This document shows positions 25,761 through 37,800 of a stretch of 64,000 nucleotides of DNA, piece by piece. Numbering within the stretch: position 1 is the first letter of the stretch; every line of letters begins with the position of its first letter. The notes beneath the pieces are model-generated. The model saw nothing but the letters and a program-made list of their open reading frames with translations. It was not told the origin of the DNA and searched no databases. This DNA comes from Certhia americana (taxonomy: Eukaryota > Chordata > Aves > Passeriformes > Certhiidae), in contig CM031857.1 of NCBI GenBank assembly GCA_018697195.1, positions 69,267,812-69,331,811 on the forward strand, read 5' to 3'. The position numbers and the translations under genes were made by a program.

Positions 25761-27628
25761 GCACAATATTTCATATTTTGATTTAACCTAGTGTTTTCTT
25801 GCCAGTACTACTTTTCAATTAAAAAACAAAATATCCTGAGCTCAGTTGAAATTACTTCCTGTCATTTGGAATTTCATCAATGTTTGTGTCTGCCAACATA
25901 CCAAAAATAGCATATAATGGACAGAACAATGACTAAATTGCCACAGACTGGTGTAGTGTTTAATGGTGAAGGCCCCATCTTAGCTGCTAAGACAGTTCCA
26001 GTCCATGGAGTACATCTGTGGTTCAGCAAATAAAACCAAAACTGGTTCAACAAAATCAGAACAAACAACTATCAGAGTTGAAGCCTCACCACAAAGCCTC
26101 ACCACCTGAAATGCAGAGGAGATTTTGTTAAATGAAGCTCATGATTTTACTGAATTCTGGAGGAAATTCACAGTAAGGTAAAAACAAGTAGAAATGCATG
26201 AACTGACAGGTTTGTATATTGTGAGACTCAAAGTGACAATTTCACGAGCAATTTAAATAACTGCCCATTATCATACCTATAAAATGTGTGTCAACATTCT
26301 TCACCAACAACAGGCCTTGTAGAATTGCACAATAAACCAGGAACCCAGATAAGAACAGGTGTGCAAAAGGTTTCTCAGTAACAGAATGCACCTGTCTGCT
26401 TTCCAGATTGGAGGTGTAGAATAAAACTTGCCAAGATGAAACAGTGCAGTATAGAAAAATTTGGGGTTTTCACTGATATTTTAATTTTTCTACATCTTGA
26501 TTCTGATATTTGTACTTATTTTACAAACTGTTCTCCATAAAGTAACAAACCTACATCTGCTATTCAATAAACTGTGTTTAAAACCACTTTGTATAATAAG
26601 TTTTTGGCATTTTATCCTTCCACTGAACGCCAAAAGTAGAAAAAGTACACTGAAAAATCAACTGACTAGCCACAGATATGGAATGACTCCCATGAAGTCT
26701 CTGTAGACAGATGAGGAATTTTCAGCAAGAGACAAGTATGAGTGATATGCAACAGTGGTCTTTAAAATTTAAAAGCGACTCGCACATGATCATCTGTGGT
26801 TGTCAAACTAAAGCACAGGGCAGGAGATCAAAATGATCTTGACCTGTAAGTAAAATTGACTGAGAAGAAAATGAAAGAGATATTTTAAAGGAATACTGTA
26901 AAGTAAGAATAATTATAGAGATATATTTAGGTTGGAGAAATACAAGGTGAGAAAAACAATTTTACAGCAGTCCTTAAGAAAATACTCTGAGATTACTGGG
27001 TACCAGAATTATGCCATATTTCTATGAAGAAAACAATCAAATAGAGATGTTTAAATATGAATTAAGGTTGCAAGACAAGTAAATTATGTATCTTCTCTAC
27101 TGAGCAACATTAAAATATCAGCTGGAATTAATGTTTGGGTACTTCAGTATGTAGTCTAAACTGAGTTTTTATGAAAAACAAGGAAAACAGTGACAAGTAT
27201 GGAATATGTAATGTTCCATAAAAGAATGAAAAGTTATGGTGCTTCTTACCTTAAAGAACAAAATATTTAGAGAGCTCATTATAACACCCATCAAATATGT
27301 AAAAGATTTTTCTAACACTAAAAAGAGTAATCTGTTTTCCATAGCTGTGGCAGATAGAACCAACAGTAAATTACTGTTGTTTGGTTGGAGCTCTTTTTTA
27401 ATAAGTAGAACATGTTTGATAAAAAATAAAATAAAGGTAAGGAGGTAAAGAACAAAACATATTCAGCACATATTGTGTAGTCTGTGTCACTCAAATACAG
27501 TCAGATATAGACATACATGATCACGCTGGCACAAAACTAGACAGACACTGTGATTTCTAAATTAATGACATTGTTATATTCTTATGGGTCTTATAAAAAT
27601 CTAGTGATATTCAGTAATGAGTTAAATT

Positions 27629-27649
27629 AAAAAAAAAAAAAAAAAAAAA
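27629..27649 (+). repeat. Poly(A) tract, about 21 A
   Basis: An uninterrupted A run with no recognisable retroposed sequence upstream of it. Confidence 0.85.
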
Positions 27650-29894
27650 CGGAGCTCAGAGTTACAGGAAAACGTTGAATCCAAAAGTACGAATAGTTTG
27701 ACAAAGAGACTAAACAGATTTGCCTCTGATAGTCAGTAAGTAGAACAAGCAGCGGTCTAATGCTGCAATGTTTATATAGGATTGCTACATAGCTCAAAAA
27801 TACACTGGAGAGATTATTTTGAGGCAAGCTTTTAGGCTTAAAGATTTCCACATATGCTTTCAAAATCTTTTAATGTGAAGATACCTTCCAGAAAAATGTC
27901 TTAGACTCCCTACTGTTCATCCTGGTGTTTTTTACCTTTCCTTTTGGTAAAATGCAAGACTAGAGAGAGACTATAAGCAGTGTTCTGCAGAAGATCACTT
28001 GATGTTTCAGGCAAAAATTATTTATCCTAGTTGATGCAGAAAGTTCCATTCAGCTTCCTCTTCTGGAATGGGTAAAACATAAAGAACACAGATGAAGATC
28101 TGAGAGAAATAGCTATTCATTCAGTTTTTGATTGAGGTACACACATTTTATTCCTTGAGGGAGGAAAGAGGGAAAAAAAAAAGAAAATTATAATAGCATA
28201 TTTCCTCAGCAGATGGTTCAAAGGGATATTGTCCTTCCAAAGGAACTGAAAGAATAATTCTCTGTCAACAAGGGAGTTTGGAGATAATGCAGTTGGAAAG
28301 GCCTCTCATTGCAGAGGAAGTAGAGGCCTGGGAAAGTTGGTGAAAAAAACCAAGTAATATCAGAAAATTGAACTGGAAGGTGAAGTTACTGGAAAAATAA
28401 GAAAACACCATATGAGTTTATTTATTATTTTCTCTTGTAAGAAGAACAGTTTAGAAGATTTTTATAATTAGACTTATGTAAAACTTTTGTATTCAGAAAT
28501 AGCGTTTGTAAAAATACCAGGAAAAAATCTTATTGAATATAGGCATTTTTAAAGTAAATATCAAATTCTCATGAGAAGGCAGTCTGTAACACTTTTGAAA
28601 ATATTTATCAACAAGAGAAAAGCCTGGAACAGGGTGCAAAAAAATTTTAGATAAAAATGGAAATTTTAAAAATGGAAGCCTTTGAGGTGGTTGTGATACT
28701 TCAAGAATTGGGTGTATAGAAAAATTTAAAGAAAATAATTTCACAATTTTCATAAACTTGGGACCCAGACAATGTTTACTATGCTTCCAAGTCCAGCAAG
28801 TGAACCTAGCACATCTTTGCAAATATGTACTCTGAAAAGCACGACTAATTCTTTGTTTCATTCAGTGGCTCAGTCTGAATGTAATAAAAGCCTTATTAGG
28901 AACATTAGGAGAACAAATAACAGGAGATTAGGAACACTTCAAGTTAATATAAATAAGAGAAGACACACCTTTCCTGTATTAGTATTTTTGTGCATATTAT
29001 TTTTTGAGGTCTTAACCCAGGGTGGTACTATAAGACCTCAAAGTGACAGCACTTCCCAGAGTACTTAGAGCCCTGCCAGGAAATAAAAACACAGTGAATT
29101 TCAGTATGGGTGGATGAAGATGGGCTCCTGCTTCTCAAGGCTGTGTTTGAAATGTCAGGACAGAGCCCAGTAATTCTGGATACCACTGAGCGACATTAAC
29201 ATGGCACAATGCCACAACAAATATAGCTCATGTTGCTGCCATTCAGCCAGACATATCTGATATTTCCTAGGAGTCAGGCTTACTTAGAAACAGCACCAGA
29301 CAAAAATAGCTACGCAGTTTGTTGAGTGGAGTTGCCTGTCTTTAGGAAAAGAAATCATGTCTTTTAACTTAAGTAACATTGTGTGTAAACATCAGGCTGT
29401 TCTCCAGCTATAGAGGTGAGGAGCATTATGTTTATTATTCACCCCAACAAATATACATTAATATACTACTCATTTAACTTCATATGTGTATAAGGTATAA
29501 TGTAATGCTATATATGTTATAGTGTATATATTTGTGTAATGTGTATAATGTATCCATATATACATATATATGTATGTAATGCATGTGTGTGTAGATATAT
29601 ATTCAGGGACACATCAGCAGATGAATCTCATCCTAAGTGTTCCAGTGCAATCACTTTCTGTGACTCCTGAAGAATCTCATTCTCTAGGGATGTCCACATA
29701 GCATGAAGTAAATATATCTCTACACCACAAACACAGGTTTTGAGTTTGCTTCAAAACACAGAACTACACAGTTTTTCTACCAGTTATTTGTGAGTTTACA
29801 CACACTTTGTTATTCATATATGAAAGAAGTTGCTTTTTGATAACTTTCCTTATTCATACCTTCTGACTTCTTTATCTCCACTGTTGTTGGATGG

Positions 29895-30917
29895 GAGCCG
29901 GGGGAGAAATTGTCACCAAGATGGAGGTACTTCATGCTGTCCTTTCATCAGTCTTCAACAGAAACACCAGTGATTCTCAGGGAAACTTGTGCCCATGAAG
30001 ACAGAGGGCAGGAAGCAGAATAGACCCCCCCTTCCAGGGGAAAGTAGTGACCTGCTGTGCCACTTAGATGTTCCTAAGTCTGTGGGGCTGGATGGGATTC
30101 ACTTGAAGGTACTGAGGGAGCTGTCAGGAGAGCTTACCAAGACTCTCTCCATCATTTTTCATCAGTCCTGGCTGACTGATGATATCCCAGATGACTAGAG
30201 GTTGGCCATTGGGATTTCATCCACAAGAAGGGCTGGAAGGAGGATCAATGTAGCTACTGTCCATCTTGAGTGTGATCACATGGCACATAAAGGACAAGGT
30301 GGCCAAGAAAGGCAATGACATCTTGATCAGTATCAGCAGCAGTGTGGCCAGCAGGACCAGGGCAAGGATTATTCCCCTGCACTCAGCACTGGTGAGGCCA
30401 AACCTCAAATCCTGTGTCCAGGTTTTGGCCCCTCACTACACGAAAATCATTGAGGCGCTGGAATGTGTCCAGAGAAGGGCAATGAATCTGATGAAAGGGC
30501 TGGAGCTCAAGTCTGATGAGGAGCAGCTGAGGGAACTGGGATTATTTAGCCTGGAGTAAAGGAGGCTTGTGGTGGGGGGTGACCTTATTGCTCTCTACAA
30601 CTGCCTGAAAGGAGGGTGTAGGCAGGTGAGGGTTGGTTTCCTCTCCCAGACAACCAGTAAAAAGACAAGATGACGTGGCCTTTAGCTTTTATTAGGGGAG
30701 GTTCAGGCTGGACATTAGGAGGAATTTTTCATAGAAAGGATTGTCAAGCATTGGAATGGGCTGCCCAGGTAGAGTCACCATCCCTAGAAATAGTTAATAA
30801 AAGTCTTGATGTGGCACTTAGTGCCGTGGTCTAGTTGACACGGTGGGTTTTGGTCAAAGGTTGGACTCAATGATCTCAGAGATCTTTTCTAGCCTCATTG
30901 ATTCTGTGATTCTGTGA
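29895..30917 (+). mobile_element. CR1 LINE fragment, internally deleted, plus strand
   Basis: The left part (about 29920-30240) encodes degraded CR1 ORF2 reverse transcriptase sequence, including the stretch LKVLRELSGELTKTLSIIF near 30099-30155, with stops and frameshifts. At about 30245-30275 the sequence jumps to the far 3' end of ORF2. There, frame 30266-30559 ends in [11 protein letters not shown], followed by the CR1 3' untranslated region. The element ends in two ATTCTGTG octamers plus A (30901-30917), the diagnostic CR1 tail without poly(A). Several hundred codons of ORF2 are missing. It is non-autonomous and dead. Its 3' coding part is very close to the CR1 copy at 42984-43915, which suggests the same subfamily. 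Confidence 0.93.
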
Positions 30918-31670
30918 GTGGCTCATAAAAAACTGATGCAGAAAGGCTGTCTATCTAACACTTCGGAGACAGATAGGAGGTAGAAAGACTATCCAGAGAT
31001 TGTTTGTCTGATAATCATCTGTTGCTCAGCAGATACTCACACATCATGTCAGTAATAATAAATCCTATGGCACAATTCACACTATAGGACCCAGCTGGTG
31101 TTGCGGGCCTGGTGTATCAATACTACATGTTTTTTAGAACATTTCACAAAATCTAGGGTGGTCCCATGGTTTGAACATACATTATTAGTTTTGAGAAATG
31201 AAGTTTGTTCCTTGTACATCTTGCATTTTACTTTGTATTTTACAAATCTATTTAGGACTCTTTCAGACTTCATTGTGAGGAGAGTAGCTTCACAATGATC
31301 AGGAGATTTGGTTTCAAAAGTACATTCCTGATCAGACTTAAAACTCAATTATAGTTACACACAGTGTATTTTGCACCAACAGGGATAGGTCTCTTGGCAT
31401 ACACATTGTGGAATTTGAGTAGTACACTGTTTAAAACTAGCTAAAATTGAACTCTTGCAAGATTGAAGCTCTGGCCAATTGTGTGAAAGGGATGTGTTTG
31501 TCTCTGCTAGTGCTCTAAGAACAGCTATAAAATTAAATTGAAATGTCAGGAAGACAAACATAAGGGTTTATATGACTGTTGTGCACAGATGCTTCAGCTA
31601 TTTAAGTGCATAAGACAGCATGTCTGTTCATGCCATCAGTGTCCAGTCCCAAAAAAAATCAGAAGGAAAG
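30918..31670. other. Noncoding unique DNA between CR1 and the pentamer array
   Basis: No gene or repeat recognised. Overlapping open frames on the two strands (66-88 codons) lack any domain. Confidence 0.55.
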
Positions 31671-31820
31671 GGAATGGAATGGAATGGAATGGAATGGAAT
31701 GGAATGGAATGGAATGGNNNNNNNNNNAATGGAATGGAATGGAATGGAATGGAATGGAATGGAATGGAATGGAAGGGAAGGGAAGGGAAGGGAAGGGAAG
31801 GGAAGGGAAGGGAAGGGAAG
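31671..31820 (+). repeat. (GGAAT)n to (GGAAG)n pentamer array with assembly gap
   Basis: Perfect GGAAT units run from 31671 to 31770, apart from ten N at 31718-31727, and change abruptly to ten GGAAG units (31771-31820). The opposite strand is CCATT/CCTTC. GGAAT is the same pentamer as in human satellites II/III, but this is a short local array and nothing shows it to be pericentromeric. The true copy number is unknown because of the gap. Long open frames through the array on both strands are produced by the repeat. Confidence 0.95.
31718..31727. other. Assembly gap, 10 N
   Basis: Ten N inside the GGAAT array. The assembler could not size the array, so the gap length should not be taken literally. 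Confidence 0.97.
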
Positions 31821-34800
31821 GAATTGGATTTGATCTTTAGAAGTGAAAATAAAATCAATAACTTGCAGCTCTGCCTCAAACAGCTTCTTTTTAATTTCTT
31901 AAAGTTACTTTTCAATTTCTTTTTGTACTTCTTTATGTGACTGCTCTGTGGATTTATTTATTTTTAAAATTCTATTGCTTTCCTACATTAATGCATGATA
32001 ACTGCTCATGCATGCATTCTTTGTTTTGCTTTTGCACAAGAGCACCAGCAATGCATAAAAGAATTGCTTTCTATGCATAAAAGAATTGCTGTACAGGTGG
32101 TTGTAGGCATCTGTTTCTTGCTGCAACGACCTTTTTTTTTCTTAAATATGTGTGTGGATGGTGGAGGAAGTTACCCTAGGCTTGGCCTTGAATAGCCCAA
32201 TCCCCTGCAGGGCAAGTTCACTGGAGTGCAATGGCCTGCTATTAGAAGGCTGTGTTTTCTAACACCTGGGCAATGAATGGAGTTTCCAGCTAGTAATTAG
32301 ACACCTCTTACAGGCAGCAGAAGAGTCCCTTTTTGTACATTGTTTTCAAAGATGGGGGTGGGGACGGAAAGCCTAAAAAGCAGAAAGAAAAGAGTTTCCT
32401 GTATGGTGTTTCATGTTAGCTTACACTCCGTCGGGAAAAAAAACCCCTGGGATTGAAGTTAGTTCCATATTAAATTTCATAAGGGGACATTCTTGCTGGA
32501 TTCTAGATTTTTCTTCTTAACTCTCTTAAAACTCCATATCATATTACAGGTATTGAAAATAAATGTGTTTTGCAAGCTAATGGGTAATGAGGCACTTAAG
32601 AGAAATCCCTGGACCCCTACATCTCTCTGGAGCCCAGAGAAGTTAGTATTCATTGACAGCTCCAAGGGGATTTATTTAAGCCTAAAATAAGTATTTCTTT
32701 GGACTTAATTATAGGAAGTGCTTAAGCTGCTGAATTCAAATGCCAAAAGGGATTCATTTAGTCCAAAGGGAATCTTTTCCTGTTCTGAGATTAAATCTCT
32801 CAGAACAGTTTGAAACAAGAAAGAAAAAGACATGAGTGAACATTACCTATTTTTTATTCTGTTTATGCCTGTTTTTGACCATCAGCTCATCCCTATATGA
32901 TAAAATCCCTGTTACATGGGAAGCATCCCTTGTTCACTTCCCTGATATTTTCTGAAATAGGTATGACAAACACATTTGTTACAACAGTGAGAAAACCTCT
33001 CAAAGTTCAAAGAATGTAATAGTTTGAAAAACAAGTGCTTTAAGACCTATGTGAGTTCTCATGTGTATATACAGTCTGTGATTAGCACAGGAATGATTGA
33101 TTATTGGTTGTTTACAGCTGAATTTCAGTCTCTCATACAACTCTTATTGCGATTTCCATGTCAGAAATTCTGTCTAAGTTCACAGGGACTGCAGTGAAGT
33201 TCACTGACAGCAGATAACTGGCCCTGATCTCTTAGCAGATAGAAAGTCCCAGTAGGCTGTAATTCCCTAAACATTCAGTATCATTTGCAAGCACAAAAAC
33301 ATCTGCACTGACAGCCCATGCATCTCTAGAGGAGCAAAGGTTTGGAGTAGTTACCAATATTTGAAGCAATATTTTTGTTCAATGGAACTATATTAAACTA
33401 TTATTTATATTTACTTTTTTTTCTTGCATTATTTTATTTGGAAAGTAGGGACTTTTTTGTTTGTCTACCTGACAGCTCTCTTCTGATGGAATAAATACTA
33501 CATCTCTCTATTTTTCTTAGTTTATATACCATTAGGAGCTATCTATCAGTTTTGACCAATGTACCCTGTGTTTTGCAAAACTGCTAACCTACACCTCCTT
33601 TAATTTTAAAGTCACTCTCCCTATCTTCCTAATAGTGTAACAGCTATGGTATTCTGTTGATGATACTGAAAGGGACTTTATATAAATACTTTGGTGAGCT
33701 AAAATTTGATTTGTTATTTGTTGTTTGTTGACTCAGTCTTGAAAATAAAATTAACTCTCTTTTGTCCTCAGACCCAGATCTGACATATGGACTAATGCAT
33801 CTGACTCTGATTTCTCTGAAATTCTCTGGTTTGTCAGAAATCACTGATATCACATTGTTCTGAAGACTGTGTTTACCTTAGCCAGGTTGAAACAAATGTC
33901 TCACCAACACATCAGTTATCTGAGCTATTCTGTTACTTCAGGTACTCAGGATATCTGAGACAACTGGCCTTCCAGCACTTCAGTTTCCCTGAAGTTCTGT
34001 CACTACAAGGCTTGGATTCTGAGAAGGGGACAAGAGAAAAATAGGGAAGTTTTGACTTTTAGTTAAACCCCATCGCCTTCAGCCCAGATAAATACTGGCA
34101 TAGTCACCTTGGAGAACTGTGTCACAGAGAATGGAAAAGGCACTTTTTACATGGTGTTGCCACACTTCTGTTTCACAGGCTGTTATAATCTATCTAATTT
34201 AACAAATGCTAAATTCTGTTCTTGATTGGAAAACTAAGGGTTTGTGCTGTAATCAAAACAAGCATATGAAGGAACAGCTGACATAATGAAGAGCTTCTCC
34301 CTTTTTTACTAAGATTTATACTTGCTTAATTACAGTGTAAAACACTCATTGAACAGGCAAATGAATATTCAGTACTGATGGGAGCCCTCAAAAAATCTAG
34401 CAAATCAAACTATATTACAATCTACAATAATTGATTTATCATTGATCAGTAATTGAGATCCTTGATTTACAGAAATTTTACAGTTTAAGGCAATAACATC
34501 CTAACTTACTCTGAACAGTTAAAAACCACAAACATCTGAATTAATGATTCTGATTCTAATATGTTGTAAAAGCTTTTACAAATCTGTTTTGCAATGTGGA
34601 GTTTATATGATTGCAAGTTCTTTACACTGCATTTTACAAGTTAACATGATTTTTGAACAGCAGCTAAGTTTTTTTATCACAGTTTTCTAAGCTACAGAAA
34701 TTTTAATCCCATCAACCTTTTCCATTAATGATGTTCTGTTGGGATTTTTTTCTTTTCTTCTTTGTTCTTAACCTTGACATTCTAACAGTGCATTTCTATT

Positions 34801-37800
34801 ATTTATCCTTCTTTTCCAATCAGGCACAAACACTGTGTGGGTACCTATGTTAATATATATACTAGATTGCATAAAAAACATGGAGGTATTTATTCTATAT
34901 ATTTAGGGAATTCAATAGATTCTGATGTAAAAAAACAAAGCTTCCAAGAAGAAGCCAGGATTCAAAGTGGTGAAATTAATGATTACTGTTGTGTCCAACG
35001 GTATGAGTTTTCAAGTGAAGAAAAGTCTCCATTAAATACCATCATTTTTTATAGTATAATATTAACATTGTATTTACTATAAATATATTTACACTTATTA
35101 TATATTAAATAATTACATTGAAACCTATTAACTGCAGATCATTCAACTTAAAAGCATATATCAATATGAAATTTGTTACAAACTGAAGCAAAAATCATTG
35201 GCTAATAATTTTTCACAATCAATTCAATTTATTACTTATAGCATTATTGTCCTCTCTAGATGCATGTAATCACTGGATGCATGCTTGAAAAAATTTTTCT
35301 TCTGTTTTGAATTTCAGGGGAGTTGTACTTCAAGTTCTGCAGTACATTGCTCCATACATTATAGTAGAAAGGCAAGTTATGTCAAAGAGCATACATTCGA
35401 GTTTGGTTTTGTTTTCTTTTGGTGAATCACAGTATTAAAAATTATTTTGGAAGAAAAAAAATTGGAAATCTTTTGAGCTTTTGTTTTCTTAATTTTTGGG
35501 ACACTGAACAGCTGATATTACTTCCAGACATTCTTACTCTCTTACTTCACAACTGGGATTTAATAATATAATCTGTAATTAAAAATGGAATAATTTCAGT
35601 TTGCAACATTGGGAGAAGCAGAGGGAGGAATAAGTAGAACACCTTGGAAGAATACCACAGCAGCTGCACACTGTGCAATTGCATTTGGAAAATACATAAA
35701 AGGTCACTTGGCTGATCTTTAGTGCTCTTTGTAAAATACAGTATGTCCTGTTTCAGGAACTGGGGCCAGATGCACATCTCAAGCAGAATTTGACCCTGTT
35801 AATTCAAGGAAGCTGGAACAAAGCCTTTATAGAATTCATGCTTAAAATTCAGCGTAGCATGCAGATTCTAATTTAAGCAGTTGGCTACTTACAAATTTAC
35901 AGTTTAATGGCACCAATCTCAGATGGATCAAGAAAGATATCCTAAGCAGTACTCTAGCAGTATTCTATGCAAGCGATGTGAATGAAAAACTAACATGAAT
36001 TTTCAAATCCTTCAATCTGTTACATAGGCCACAGAAAAGTACAGCTGTTAGTATTCTTAAAATACAAGCATAAATAGAATCTCTACTTTCACTTTTCTAT
36101 AATAAGAGTAAGGTTTGTCTAATTAATTGAAATATAATATTTAATGCCAACCTTTTGCAATCCACTAACAGATTTAATGCCTGTAAACATGCTGATTTGT
36201 GAAAGATAAATGATAAACATCTAAATCCTGTTACTAGAGAGAATGTTAATGAATTTTACATTTAATTTTAAACTTGAAAAATGTGAATGAAGGTACCAGC
36301 AAAAGAGAAGTCATAATATTACTTTCACTAACATAGAAAGACACACTCCCTCTTTTAGAACAGAAAACCAGGTCAGGATCCAGTATTGAAACCCAATATA
36401 ATAAATAATCAATGTAATCTCATATTTGTGGATACATACAAACATTATCAGCTTCTCCAGCTGCTTTAATTTCAGGCTTATCTAAATCAACTTATGGGTA
36501 TTCAACCCTCCCTCTACAGTACTCATTTTAATTCAAATTTTAAATACATAAACTCTATATACCTTAGTTTTTCAGCAGGAAGTAGTGTTTAGACCTGATC
36601 TTTTAGAAACTTAGCATGTCAGTGATTATTTTAGGTCAGAAAACAATAAAGATTCTCCACCCATTTTAGGTACATTTAAATGATTTTTAAAAATTGCTCA
36701 CTGTCTTTAACATCAGGATTTTACCCCATGTTACTTTTGTCTCATAGTTTTATGCATATTTTGAACAGCATTTGATTGCACTGTGGAATCTGTTTGCATC
36801 TTGCAAAAATCCTGAGTTGCAAAAAGGTAAATTATCAATGTGATGAGTCATAAAGTTAAATTAGTACATTTCATTACTTTTCTTTGTACAAGTCAAACTT
36901 TTCTGAGAAATCTGCATATTCAGATATGCTTGTAGTGACATCACAGTGAAGAGCACTGGCCAGTGTCTTCAGTCTTTTTCCTTTTCAGTCCTTAAGTAGG
37001 TTTCAAACAAAAGTGATTTCAGCCATATAATTAAAGTTTACATTATCAAAGACATTTATTTGGGGAAAGACACAAAAGAGTTTTTCAGTTTTTTCCACCA
37101 TTATGAAAGCAATCCTTTAATACTTCCACACCAGTATTTGCTGATCAAAAAGGACATTCTTACTGACCTCTGATCCTTGATTTTTGATTCAAATTGTACT
37201 AGGCCCTAACCCTGTAAAGTAATTCCATTACATAAATTCACACCAAGGTATTCAAGGCTATGCTCAAAGCAGAAGAAACCTGTTTTATAATCCAGTCCTT
37301 TCTCAACTTCACTAATCCTCCAAATATAAAGTACAAAGACCTCTTAACATATATTTGGAGGAAAAAAATTTAAAACTCTTGTCAATCTTTTTAACTGCGT
37401 TTTATCTAGCTGTGTTCACATGGCCTGTGTATATTGTAAACAATTTAATCAGGGATGTTTTGGCTTGGTTTGGTTTGGGTTGAGTTTTTTCCCTAACTGC
37501 TTTGGAGTTCTTACATTTATTTATTCTTATCCAGAGTAATGGCTTCAGGATTTCCCATAAGAAGGCTGAGACATGAAAGATGATATATCAGGAAATGAAA
37601 ACTTAAATGTCCTAAAGGAAAATTTGTTTCATTTGGGGATTTAGAGCAGATGTTTACATTTTTGTTGTTTTTGAGGAATAACATATGTCTCTTGCATTGA
37701 TTTGTTTATCAAATAATGATATAGAATAAGATTGTTCCTGTAGTCTGTAATGAGAAACAAAACAGAGGTTTAGATACCAGAAATAGGAAATAAGAAAACA

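Larger units (their letters stand above)
18721..29894. other. Noncoding AT-rich unique DNA (11 kb)
   Basis: No host exon, RNA gene or clear mobile element is visible. Open frames are at most about 122 codons (minus strand, 28493-28861) and look random. The stretch includes a G/T-rich low-complexity segment (19719-19858), a C11 run (25750-25760), an A21 run (27629-27649) and degenerate TA/TG dinucleotide sequence at about 29480-29605. Confidence 0.55.

Noticed and set aside
28493..28861. 122-codon minus-strand open frame
   Set aside because: No family resemblance and no coding neighbours; the overlapping plus-strand frame is just as long-lived. Treated as random.
31538..31940. Open frames of 75-106 codons on both strands through the pentamer array
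   Set aside because: They consist of WNGME/EGKGR or FHSIP/FPSLP repeats produced by GGAAT and GGAAG units without stops, and they cross ten N.
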